Of a stretch of 64,000 nt of DNA, positions 17,494 through 25,339 are shown piece after piece. Within the stretch, counting starts at the first letter, position 1. Every line of letters starts with the position of its first letter. The position numbers and the translations under genes were made by a program. The stretch is from positions 1-64,000 of the forward strand of contig NZ_SNZV01000006.1 in the NCBI RefSeq assembly GCF_004364125.1. The letters run 5' to 3'. The notes beneath the pieces were generated by a model that had not been told where the DNA came from, searched no databases, and saw only the letters and a program-made list of their open reading frames with translations. The DNA is from Sphingobacterium paludis (GTDB lineage: Bacteria; Bacteroidota; Bacteroidia; Sphingobacteriales; Sphingobacteriaceae).

Positions 17494-18201
17494 ATGATAA
17501 AATGCATTGTTATCGATAACGAAAAGCTGGCAATTGAGATGATCACTAGCTGTATAGAGAAAATTCATGATTTGGAAATTTTGGGAGTGTTTCATAATTT
17601 CCTTGACGCCATGCCTATCATATCTTCGGGCAAAGTGGATGTTATATTTTGCGAGATACAAATGCCCGATATTAATGGAGTTTCATTCCTAAAGAGCATA
17701 AACAATCCTCCGTTATTTATTTTCGTTACCGGAGATCCCGGTCATGCGATTGAAAGTTTTGAATTGGGTGTACTTGATTATATTATGAAGCCATTAGAAA
17801 TCGACAGACTGCTCAAATCCGTAAATAAAGTTCGCGCTTTCCTGGAACCAGAAAAATCATCAGCTTTTGAAAGAAATTTTTTAGTAATTAGGGACAGGTC
17901 TGCAAATGTTATCATCCCTTATATCGAGCTGTATTTTATAAGGAGCGACAAAGACTACGTAAAGATTTTTACAGTTGAAAAGACGTATACAGTCTGGAAG
18001 AAAATATCGGAACTGGAGGAAACACTAGCTTATGCTAAGCAGTTTTTACGTGTACAAAAATCGTATATAGTAAACCTCGACCATGCTAAAACTGTGGAAG
18101 GAAACTTAATTAAGATGAAAGGAAGCGTTGAAAACATTCCTATTGGAGGACAATACAAACCTGAATTGTATAAACGTTTAGGTATCTCTGGCATAGACTG
18201 A
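17494..18201 (+). CDS. LytTR response regulator with Glu at the phosphorylation site
   Basis: The 235-residue protein has a receiver domain (1-115) and a LytTR DNA-binding domain (about 130-232, containing YFIRSDKDYVKIF and FLRVQKSYIVNLDHA). The phospho-acceptor position reads IFCEIQMPDING, so Glu54 replaces the usual Asp. The acidic pocket reads VIDNEKL rather than IDDE. The switch Thr (FVTGD) and Lys (MKPLE) are kept. Asp-to-Glu often mimics phosphorylation, so the protein may be constitutively active or regulated by another route. No histidine kinase is adjacent. It shares the AT-rich composition of the RiPP island and is divergent from it, so it is a plausible regulator of that cluster. 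Confidence 0.9.
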   Translation: MIKCIVIDNEKLAIEMITSCIEKIHDLEILGVFHNFLDAMPIISSGKVDVIFCEIQMPDINGVSFLKSINNPPLFIFVTGDPGHAIESFELGVLDYIMKPLEIDRLLKSVNKVRAFLEPEKSSAFERNFLVIRDRSANVIIPYIELYFIRSDKDYVKIFTVEKTYTVWKKISELEETLAYAKQFLRVQKSYIVNLDHAKTVEGNLIKMKGSVENIPIGGQYKPELYKRLGISGID

Positions 18202-18320
18202 ACACGAACTAATATTTAAGACACCTTTATTGCGACAGTACCGCGCCCTTTACGCTGCTTTGACAAAACCTTCTGCAACGATATGCTGTTCCAAACAAAC
18301 ACACATCAAATCTACACGTT

Positions 18321-18575
18321 ATGGAAACTTGGATCGGGAGCATAGCCGGTATATTGACTTCTATCTCGATGGTTCCGCAACTATGGAAAGTTATTCGCAC
18401 AAAAGAGGTAGACGATTTATCCTGGCCGATGCTTATCACGTTGATTTTTGGCGTAGCACTCTGGGTGTTTTATGGCCTGCTTCACATGGAGTGGCCCATC
18501 ATACTATCCAATAGTTTCTCCTTTATCGTTAACTGCACAGTTTTAACCTATTATTTTCTATTCAGCAAAAAATAA
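18321..18575 (+). CDS. SemiSWEET sugar transporter
   Basis: This 84-residue membrane protein is a SemiSWEET, the bacterial half-size relative of SWEET sugar facilitators. It has three predicted helices (about 3-20, 36-55 and 60-80) with the PQ-loop motif SMVPQLWKVIRTKEVDDLS at the first turn. SemiSWEETs work as dimers to let sugars such as sucrose or glucose cross the inner membrane. The start ATG is the one that gives the family's usual METWIG-type N-terminus. It lies between the LytTR gene and a glycosyltransferase on the same strand, with 170 bases before the latter. Substrate is not visible from sequence. Confidence 0.92.
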   Translation: METWIGSIAGILTSISMVPQLWKVIRTKEVDDLSWPMLITLIFGVALWVFYGLLHMEWPIILSNSFSFIVNCTVLTYYFLFSKK

Positions 18576-18746
18576 CCGAAGCGTTTTATACGTACCCTAT
18601 CCGAAATATCTCGTTTTTCTACGGATTTTTTGTCAGATTTCTCCCATTTAGCGTCTGCAGTCGAAACATTCTTCACATACTTAGGTTTGTTTAAAACGAG
18701 TGGCTTAGCAAACGATATACATATAATCAATAAATACGAAGGAAAG

Positions 18747-19940
18747 ATGAGAGTAGCTATAATTGGAACATATCCTCCCAGACAGTGCGGTATTGCAACG
18801 TTTACACAAGATCTTTATAAAGCGTTGCCGAGGGAAATGAATGAGGACCATGCTATTGTTGCAATAAGTGACGGAAGTGAGCTGTCTTTTCCAGAAGAGG
18901 TTCGCCTTTGCATCGCAAGAAACGAGCAACGTGAATACATCGATGCGGCGCAATACATCAACACACATTTCGATATGTGCGTGATCCAACATGAATATGG
19001 AATATTTGGGGGTGACGCGGGGGATTTTATTTTATCGTTGACAGATCATTTAAAAGTCCCTGTAGTTAGTAATCTGCATACCGTATTGGAAAAACCGAAT
19101 CCGGTAGAGCATCGCGTACTAAAAGCATTGTGCGAACGCAGCAATGCGGTGACGGTGATGACCGAGAAGGCGATTGAGCTGTTGCGAGATGTATTCACTG
19201 TACCTGTGGAAAAGATGCATTGTGTTTCACATGGTGTGCCCACATTTGATTACAACCAAGTAAAAGCTAAGAATAAACTGGGGTTGGCTGGCAAAAGTGT
19301 GATGCTCAGCTTTGGCTTCTTAGGCCGCGGTAAGGGAATAGAAACGGCCATAGACGCTGTTAAGCACGTGAATGACCCCAACTTCCAATATCTCGTTCTT
19401 GGATCGACACATCCTAATGTATTGCGTGAAGAAGGCGATAGTTACCGAACGTTTCTGCAAAACAAGATCGATGAAAATGGCCTAGCCGATAAAATCAAAT
19501 TGATCAACACCTTTGCATCGGAAGACTTGTTAATTGAATATTTAACAGCCTGCGATATCTATGTCACGCCTTACCCAAATGAAAATCAAATTAGCAGTGG
19601 CACACTTACCTTCGCCATTGGCGCTGGGGCAGCGGTGATATCGACTCCATATTGGTATGCAAAAGATTTACTGGCAAATGACCGTGGATTACTCTTTGAC
19701 TTCAAAAATGAAAAGGCTTTGGCCAATCAGATAAACACTTTGCTTGATGACCCCTTGGTGTTGGCAAAATATAGACGCAATGCGGCTACGTATGGTCGAA
19801 TGATCTCTTGGCAAAATGTTGGAAAACAATATTATGAACTCTTAAAAACAGTAGGTGTGAAAACTATTGAAATTTCCACGCCAAGCAGACAAAAAGTAAA
19901 GACGTTGTTTACCGCAGATAGCTCACGACTTTCCTCGTAG
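18747..19940 (+). CDS. GT4-family glycosyltransferase
   Basis: The 397-residue protein is a GT-B fold glycosyltransferase of the GT4 group. It opens with MRVAIIGTYPPRQCGIATFTQDL and contains IQHEYGIFGG, the mid-protein SFGFLGRGKGIETAI and a donor-binding region YPNENQISSGTLTFAIGAG with the usual Glu. The frame extends 39 codons further upstream without family similarity, so the ATG at 18747, preceded by AAGGAAAG, is preferred. Relatives in Bacteroidota often lie near mannoside phosphorylase genes, but none is present here. Acceptor and sugar are unknown. A long hairpin follows downstream. Confidence 0.88.
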   Translation: MRVAIIGTYPPRQCGIATFTQDLYKALPREMNEDHAIVAISDGSELSFPEEVRLCIARNEQREYIDAAQYINTHFDMCVIQHEYGIFGGDAGDFILSLTDHLKVPVVSNLHTVLEKPNPVEHRVLKALCERSNAVTVMTEKAIELLRDVFTVPVEKMHCVSHGVPTFDYNQVKAKNKLGLAGKSVMLSFGFLGRGKGIETAIDAVKHVNDPNFQYLVLGSTHPNVLREEGDSYRTFLQNKIDENGLADKIKLINTFASEDLLIEYLTACDIYVTPYPNENQISSGTLTFAIGAGAAVISTPYWYAKDLLANDRGLLFDFKNEKALANQINTLLDDPLVLAKYRRNAATYGRMISWQNVGKQYYELLKTVGVKTIEISTPSRQKVKTLFTADSSRLSS

Positions 19941-20011
19941 CGATTGATTATTGCTGTCCTAAAAGAAAGCTTACTTAATAAATAGTGGTCTCTGCTATTT
20001 AACGACCGCCT

Positions 20012-20072
20012 AATAAAGCCCCCTGCTCCTTTACGCAATCCATGTTGCTATCAAGGAGCAGGGGGCTTATTA
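20012..20072. terminator. long hairpin between convergent genes
   Basis: A perfect 16-bp inverted repeat (20016-20031 with 20053-20068, core CCCCCTGCTCC) closes a 21-base loop, and the pairing continues outward with one bulge into TAATAA/TTATTA. It lies between the plus-strand glycosyltransferase and a minus-strand small gene, so it probably terminates both. Confidence 0.75.
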
Positions 20073-20167
20073 ACGCTATATGATATTGAAGTTTTAGAAG
20101 CAATAGATTGCACCATCGTCGTTCCTCAACCTTGCGCTGCCCTAACTTTTGCAGCTCCCTACAATGT

Positions 20168-20410
20168 CTACCGCTCTAGAAAAACCATTCCGGTAAGCTC
20201 GACTTCATCTGCGTTTTGCAGAACATTTTCGATAACTAAAAAGTTATTAAATTCGGTTTTAACGTAGGAATACGACGCGAATTTGATATCAATGCGATCT
20301 GGCACCCACGATGGATCGTTACTATCCACGTCCGACCGAGATCGCAAGGCGTTAAAGCCCTTTACTTTTAACTCCTTCAGTATTTTATAATTCAGCTTGA
20401 CAAACTCCAT
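20168..20410 (-). CDS. small hypothetical protein, 80 aa
   Basis: This 80-residue protein is not recognised. It is soluble-looking, with a mix of charged and hydrophobic residues, no signal peptide and no Cys. The first half is basic (YKILKELKVKGFNALRSR), and the second reads like alternating strands (FASYSYVKTEFNNFLVIENVL). The frame ends beside a strong hairpin shared with the convergent glycosyltransferase gene, which supports it as a real unit. It could be a small conserved Bacteroidota protein. Confidence is moderate because length alone is weak evidence. Confidence 0.5.
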   Translation of the reverse strand: MEFVKLNYKILKELKVKGFNALRSRSDVDSNDPSWVPDRIDIKFASYSYVKTEFNNFLVIENVLQNADEVELTGMVFLER

Positions 20411-20523
20411 GGCGGTATCTTGTATTAAAATGTGGAAGCATCAGGTATAGCACAGTAAAAAAGCTGGCCGCATTCATTTTATCGACCAAGGCAAACAAAA
20501 TTGTCCGCGTTTACCAGCGAAAA

Positions 20524-21231
20524 TCATAATGTACTGACGTAATGCTTTTGAACAAGCTCAATAACTTTTTTTGCAGTAGGCAATGCCGATAACGGATTCT
20601 GGCCGGTGACCAGGTTTTCGTCAACGACGACATGCGACATGAAGGGCACTTTCGATAAGCTCAGGTCCGACTCGTGCTCACGCAGCCGGCTCTCGAGCAG
20701 ATAGGGAATCTGTGCGGCACGCAAAACCATATTTTCCTCTAAATTGCTAAATGCAGTGATCTTCTTGCCACGAAGATAACCGAAGATATTGGCTTCTATG
20801 GAGAAAAGTGCAGCGGGTCCGTGGCAAACAGCTCCTATTATTTTCGATTCATTCACACAATGTGTCAGTATTCTCCCTACCGCCACGTTGTCAGCAAGAT
20901 CCCACAATGGGCCGTGTCCGCCAGGGACAAACACCGTGTCGAATTCGGCAGGATTTACAGCTTCAACCTTTTCCGTGGAAGCGAAGGCAAGCTGCGCCTC
21001 TTCGTCCTTCTGAAAGCGTTTGTTCGAAGCAGCCACATTTTCCGTAAGCTTACTCAACGGGTCTATTGGAGGCGTGCCGCCCTGCGGACTTGCCAACGTT
21101 ACCTGATATCCAGCATCTTTAAATGCGTAGTATGGATCCGTAAACTCGCCTAGCCAAACACCCGTTTTCGAGTCCGTGTCAATCATGTCTTGATGCGAAC
21201 TGAGTATAATAAGTACTTTTCGATGTGCCAT
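20524..21231 (-). CDS. DJ-1/PfpI family protein (Hsp31/glyoxalase III-like)
   Basis: A 235-residue member of the DJ-1/PfpI superfamily. The nucleophile elbow is clear as GAVCHGPAAL with Cys136, and the oxyanion region as TVFVPGGHGPLWDL (100-112). The N-terminal SKTGVWLGEFTDPYYAF and FTASPQGG-like segment, then LVTGQNPLSA near the C-terminus, place it with the Hsp31-like proteins that detoxify methylglyoxal or act as stress chaperones. It is cytoplasmic with no signal. It stands alone, transcribed in the same direction as its neighbours. The exact activity (glyoxalase III, deglycase or chaperone) cannot be decided here. Confidence 0.9.
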   Translation of the reverse strand: MAHRKVLIILSSHQDMIDTDSKTGVWLGEFTDPYYAFKDAGYQVTLASPQGGTPPIDPLSKLTENVAASNKRFQKDEEAQLAFASTEKVEAVNPAEFDTVFVPGGHGPLWDLADNVAVGRILTHCVNESKIIGAVCHGPAALFSIEANIFGYLRGKKITAFSNLEENMVLRAAQIPYLLESRLREHESDLSLSKVPFMSHVVVDENLVTGQNPLSALPTAKKVIELVQKHYVSTL

Positions 21232-21375
21232 AATATATGATCTATACGTTATTAACCATCATATCGTCTGTATCGTTCTTAATAAAGTATCTTTTTGTCG
21301 AAGTTAATTGAGCAAGCACCACACAGCCAGTCCCGCTGTGATTATTTGTTGCGAAATATCGATGTTCTGCGTGTA

Positions 21376-22467
21376 TTATAAGCTTGCGAAATGCCCCTCG
21401 AACGCGGGCTCTTCCGCACCGATATACGAGTAGTAACGTGGCAAGAACCAACCCAGCGCTTGCATAATCGCGCGGTAATGCGCTTGACTTTCAAATTGCC
21501 AAGGAACGATATTAAAAACAAGATCTTGCCCCTTTCCGGTCTGGGCACGATCGATAATACACACTTTAGGATCTTGCACACCCTGGGCTTGCAAAAAGCT
21601 TTTTATGACATTTCTTGCCAAAGGAGGCAACACAAATTCAGAAGGCGCGCCAACCAGCATCTCTTCATCAGACTGAATCGTTTCATCGCCCTCTGATGCT
21701 TTGCCAAATGGATGGTCTTGTGGAATAGCAAAAGTACGATGCACCGAATAATGTAAAAGATCGCCATAGGAAAGCACCCACTCCACTTCCCCACCCTTCG
21801 GTTCGAGCGCTACTCCGAAGCCATTCTCCAGCAGGAAGTCATCCAACATATGCTCCAACACATAACATTGGAACGGTTTATTGGCCTCTGGAACGAAGAT
21901 CTGGAAATATGGAAAATTATCCGGTCCCTGAATAACTTGCGGTTCACCGCAAGCGAAACTCGCTGTACCTACGTGCGACAAAAAGTTACCTACCCAATCA
22001 TCGTTGCGTTCTTCCCGCGGAACTCTCAGAAGCTGATCGATAATTGCCGTATGCTCAAGGTTTCCCAAATAGGCATTTTGCTCATCTTCGGATGCTGCGG
22101 GCGACTCTTCCGAAGACACGACGTTATGCCCTGAACCAACAACGTGTTCATTGGCATTATCCGCATGCTGTTCCTGTTCATCCATATCGGCACTATCGCT
22201 ATCTTTCACGGTTATGCCCTCTACAACGTTCTTTTCACCAACAGCAGGAGTTGGCTGTTCCAAAATGGGCTCTTGAAAAGTTTCATTTACCCCGGCAGAT
22301 GCTCCATGCTGAACATCCTTATCGTGTAGCAGCTCTGGCGAGTCGTCATAACCCTTCTCATCACCTTGCCCATTCAGCTTTTTAGTTTTATCGTTCACTT
22401 TTGCGTCGCCATCTTCTACGGAAGCATCTACTCCGCTCTTCTTCTTAAAAAAATCAAATATTCCCAT
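21376..22467 (-). CDS. hypothetical protein with acidic N-terminal region
   Basis: This 363-residue protein is not recognised. It begins MGIFDFFKKKSG, a pattern seen in many proteins with a short amphipathic N-terminal helix. A low-complexity, Asp/Glu-rich segment (about 15-130) follows, then a compact domain (about 135-363) with NDDWVGNFLSHVGTASF, FQCYVLEHMLDDFLLENGFG and a C-terminus PRYYSYIGAEEPAFEGHF. The C-terminal domain looks folded and might be a SUKH or suppressor-of-fused-like fold, but no motif proves it. The frame extends 16 codons upstream; the ATG before GIFDFF is preferred. No partner gene is evident. Confidence 0.7.
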   Translation of the reverse strand: MGIFDFFKKKSGVDASVEDGDAKVNDKTKKLNGQGDEKGYDDSPELLHDKDVQHGASAGVNETFQEPILEQPTPAVGEKNVVEGITVKDSDSADMDEQEQHADNANEHVVGSGHNVVSSEESPAASEDEQNAYLGNLEHTAIIDQLLRVPREERNDDWVGNFLSHVGTASFACGEPQVIQGPDNFPYFQIFVPEANKPFQCYVLEHMLDDFLLENGFGVALEPKGGEVEWVLSYGDLLHYSVHRTFAIPQDHPFGKASEGDETIQSDEEMLVGAPSEFVLPPLARNVIKSFLQAQGVQDPKVCIIDRAQTGKGQDLVFNIVPWQFESQAHYRAIMQALGWFLPRYYSYIGAEEPAFEGHFASL

Positions 22468-22650
22468 ACCAATTAAATCGAGCCTCAATATATCTAAATC
22501 ATCGAAGAAACGCAAAATTTAAATGTATTAGCGGTGCATGCAGCAGCGCACATCCGTAACGAAAGCGTGATAATACAACAGCAAAAAACAACGCTTGAGC
22601 AGCTGAATTACTACTTATCAAATAGACTAATTTTAAAACGCAAAAAATAG

Positions 22651-22658
22651 TATCTTTG
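22651..22658 (+). promoter_or_regulatory. candidate -7 box for metNIQ
   Basis: TATCTTTG matches the Bacteroidota -7 element exactly. It would start transcription near 22665, giving a leader of about 170 bases ahead of metN. No clear TTG element lies at the -33 distance. Confidence 0.5.
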
Positions 22659-22664
22659 CCAAGG

Positions 22665-22838
22665 TTTTACCGCTGAATTTTCGTTGTTGACCACGACACC
22701 ATATGCGTGGTTGCCAACGGCCGACAACGAGGAGAATATGCTAAACCTGCCCATTGGTGCATGGCCGCATAAAAAACAGAGCGCAGCAAGCTCATGAAAT
22801 AAATAGTTCGCGTATACACTATTGCATTAGCACAATAC
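22665..22838 (+). promoter_or_regulatory. structured 5' leader of metNIQ, possible riboswitch
   Basis: The leader has nested inverted repeats: CGTTGT (22682-22687) pairs with ACAACG (22724-22729) around CCACG (22691-22695) and CGTGG (22706-22710). Further on, smaller CCAT/ATGG and ATGC/GCAT pairings are possible near 22738-22773. Genes for methionine uptake are often controlled by SAM-sensing leaders, but I could not fit this one to the SAM-I or SAM-II consensus. It may be a variant SAM element, another cis RNA, or a chance structure. Confidence 0.35.
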
Positions 22839-23585
22839 ATGATCAGACTGGAAGAGATCAATAAAGTTTTTTACAAAAAAAATAAAGAGATACAGGCTCT
22901 TAAAAATGTGTCTTTAAAAATTGGCAAAGGAGAGATCTTTGGCATCATCGGTTATTCGGGGTCTGGAAAAAGTACGTTGGTCAGAACGATCAATCTTTTA
23001 GAACGCCCGACATCCGGCAGCATTTTTCTTTCCGAGGAGGAGATTACACGCTATTCGGACAAACAGCTTATTCCTTTTCGCCGTAAAATTGGAATGATTT
23101 TTCAACATTTCAACCTCTTATCCTCGCAAACGGTATTCGCAAATATTGCATTCCCATTGACACTCACCGGCATGCCGAAGGCGCAGATAGCGCAACGGGT
23201 AAACGAGCTTTTGTCACTGATTGATCTATCGGAAAAAAGTGAGGACTATCCGGCTTCGCTATCTGGCGGGCAAAAACAACGCGTAGCTATTGCGCGGGCG
23301 CTAGCCTCTGATCCGGAAATATTGCTGTGTGATGAAGCAACCAGTGCACTGGATCCGCAGACCACTCGGTCTATTCTATCGCTTTTAAAACGCATTAACC
23401 GCGAGCTCGGAATTACCATTGTCTTGATTACCCACCAAATGGAAGTGGTGCGTGCTATTTGCCAACGCGTCGCCGTCATATCACAGGGCGAAATTATCGA
23501 AACAAACGAGACCGAAGCGCTGTTTCAACACGCGCAATCACCCATTACTAACGAACTCCTTAACCCATCCCCTTTTATCGATTAA
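22839..23585 (+). CDS. metN: methionine ABC importer ATPase, short form
   Basis: MetN powers methionine uptake with MetI and MetQ. The 248-residue protein has Walker [11 protein letters not shown]-loop FQHFNLL, signature [15 protein letters not shown], Walker [12 protein letters not shown] and the switch His in LITHQMEV. The usual MetN is about 340 residues because of a C-terminal NIL domain that binds methionine and inhibits transport. That domain is absent here: the protein ends soon after the ATPase core. The gene is 12 bases ahead of metI. Because of this context, metN is favoured over a generic polar amino acid ATPase. Confidence 0.9.
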   Translation: MIRLEEINKVFYKKNKEIQALKNVSLKIGKGEIFGIIGYSGSGKSTLVRTINLLERPTSGSIFLSEEEITRYSDKQLIPFRRKIGMIFQHFNLLSSQTVFANIAFPLTLTGMPKAQIAQRVNELLSLIDLSEKSEDYPASLSGGQKQRVAIARALASDPEILLCDEATSALDPQTTRSILSLLKRINRELGITIVLITHQMEVVRAICQRVAVISQGEIIETNETEALFQHAQSPITNELLNPSPFID

Positions 23586-23597
23586 CAAATCACTTTT

Positions 23598-24254
23598 ATG
23601 TCTGAAGCTACATTTTGGTTATTAATGAAAGGAACGTGGGAGACAATAGCGATGACTTTTTCTTCCGGCTTTTTCAGCTTTTTTCTTGGCCTGCCATTGG
23701 GAATATTGCTTTTCCTGACGAGGGATCGGCAACTGCTTGCCAACCGTTCGGTAAACAGAACGGTGGCTTTCTTTGTCAACATATTTCGCTCTATTCCGTT
23801 CATCATATTAATCGTGTGGATGATTCCATTTACAAGAGCCTTGGTTGGCACATCGATCGGGATGAACGCGGCTATCGTTCCGCTCAGTATTGGAGCGGCA
23901 CCATTTGTTGCTCGCCTGGTCGAGAACTGTCTATTAGAAATTCCATATGGTATCATAGAGGCCGCACGATCTATGGGAGCTACCACCATGCAAATTGTAA
24001 GGAAGGTATTGATTCCGGAAGCTTTACCCGCACTTATTAATAGTGCATCACTCACCCTCATTACGTTGGTGGGGTATTCGGCAATGGGCGGCGCCGTAGG
24101 CGCTGGCGGCTTAGGCCACATCGGCTATCAATATGGCTACGTGGGCTACGATGCGTTCATCATGAATATGGTGCTCATCCTACTCATTGGCCTTGTATTT
24201 GGTATACAATTTTTGGGAGACCGACTTTCGAAAAAAGTCGATCACCGCAAGTAA
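23598..24254 (+). CDS. metI: methionine ABC importer permease
   Basis: MetI is the membrane-spanning half of the methionine importer. The 218-residue protein has five or so helices and the MetI-type signature NIFRSIPFIILIVWMIPFTRALVGTSIG, with the cytoplasmic coupling segment EAARSMGATTMQIVRKVLIPEALP that docks on MetN. This EAA loop and overall length are typical for D-methionine permeases. It lies 12 bases after metN and 41 before metQ in one operon. A long minus-strand frame over the same bases is an antisense shadow with no sensible product. Confidence 0.94.
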   Translation: MSEATFWLLMKGTWETIAMTFSSGFFSFFLGLPLGILLFLTRDRQLLANRSVNRTVAFFVNIFRSIPFIILIVWMIPFTRALVGTSIGMNAAIVPLSIGAAPFVARLVENCLLEIPYGIIEAARSMGATTMQIVRKVLIPEALPALINSASLTLITLVGYSAMGGAVGAGGLGHIGYQYGYVGYDAFIMNMVLILLIGLVFGIQFLGDRLSKKVDHRK

Positions 24255-24295
24255 ACGAGCGAAAAATATGCTATAAACGAAATAACAACATAGAC

Positions 24296-25105
24296 ATGAA
24301 ATTGAATCTTACACACATAGCCGCATGCATGGGTCTCCTTGCCACACTGCTTTCCTGCGGCGGAAATCAAGGCTCTTCCGATACCCTTAAAGTTGGCGTG
24401 CAGGCCGGCCCAGAATTTACCCTGGCAGAAACCGCTAAGCAGGTAGCCAAGGAGAAGTATAATCTCGACGTCGAGTTGCTATCTTTTAACGACTATGTCA
24501 TGCCGAATGAAGCCTTGCAGCAAAAAGATATCGATGTCAACGTGTTTCAAACAAAGCCCTATCTTGATGTGCAAACAGAAAGCAGAGGCTATAATTTCGC
24601 TATCGTGGGCAATACTTTTGTATACCCGATGGCTGGTTATTCCAAAAAAATAAAAAACATCAGCGAACTGAAAAATGAAGACACGATTGTTATCCCCAAT
24701 GATCCTACAAATCTTGGAAGAGCGCTATTGCTGTTGCAAGAGGTAGGCTTAATCAAATTGAAGGACGACGTTGGCATTTTACCGAAACTGCAAGATATTA
24801 CAGAAAACCGTTTAAAACTCAACATACTCGAGCTCGAAGCACCGCAACTGCCACGCACCCTCGACGACGCAAAAGTCACGGTCGCTGTGATAAACAACAA
24901 TTTTGCAGCTAGCAACAACCTGACGGCCAAACGCGATGGTATTTTTGTGGAGAATGAAAAATCGCCTTACGTCAATATCATTGTCAGTCGAGAAGACAAC
25001 AAAAATGACGAGAAGATCAAGAACTTCACCAAGGCTTATCAATCAAATGAAGTCGAGGCAAAAGCGGAAGAAGTTTTTAAAGGTGGGGCGGTAAAGGGTT
25101 GGTAA
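24296..25105 (+). CDS. metQ: methionine-binding lipoprotein, MetQ/NlpA family
   Basis: A 269-residue substrate-binding lipoprotein. The signal peptide ends in a lipobox LLSCGG (Cys21), so the mature protein is anchored to the periplasmic face of the inner membrane. The NlpA-family core is evident: LKVGVQAGPEFTLAETA, the segment DVELLSFNDYVMPNEAL, VNVFQTKPYLD, and TIVIPNDPTNLGRALLLLQ. It is the third gene of metNIQ and is followed by a strong intrinsic terminator. Methionine is the expected ligand because of its importer partners; other NlpA-type ligands such as dipeptides are possible. Confidence 0.94.
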   Translation: MKLNLTHIAACMGLLATLLSCGGNQGSSDTLKVGVQAGPEFTLAETAKQVAKEKYNLDVELLSFNDYVMPNEALQQKDIDVNVFQTKPYLDVQTESRGYNFAIVGNTFVYPMAGYSKKIKNISELKNEDTIVIPNDPTNLGRALLLLQEVGLIKLKDDVGILPKLQDITENRLKLNILELEAPQLPRTLDDAKVTVAVINNNFAASNNLTAKRDGIFVENEKSPYVNIIVSREDNKNDEKIKNFTKAYQSNEVEAKAEEVFKGGAVKGW

Positions 25106-25123
25106 AATTTCACCAGACACTTT

Positions 25124-25157
25124 AAAAAGTGGGCATCCTCGGAGCCCACTTTTTTTG
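25124..25157 (+). terminator. intrinsic terminator of metNIQ
   Basis: An inverted repeat AAAAAGTGGGC/GCCCACTTTTT closes around a 9-base loop and runs into a T tract. It starts 19 bases after the metQ stop. Confidence 0.92.
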
Positions 25158-25339
25158 TTGTTACATTACACGAAGCGTTCTATCTGTATCCACGCCTACT
25201 AAGGTGCTGTAACGTCTCTTGCGAGATTTTCGGGTAATGTCTTAGGGCTTGCCTATCCTACAATAATAAGAAGAAACAAAAAACCTCCTGCTGCTGTTTT
25301 CATTAGGTAAGGATATCTAATCTATAAAACACAAAGGAC

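Larger units (their letters stand above)
22468..22838. other. 371-base intergenic region with metN promoter and leader
   Basis: The first ~180 bases show nothing convincing. The rest contains the promoter box and the structured leader described separately. No small gene with a credible product is seen on either strand. Confidence 0.6.

Noticed and set aside
22665..22838. SAM-I or SAM-II riboswitch
   Set aside because: The conserved core strings and stem order of these classes could not be found, so only a generic structured leader is claimed.
23582..24121. 179-aa minus-strand frame opposite metI
   Set aside because: Antisense to a well-supported permease gene, with no recognisable product.
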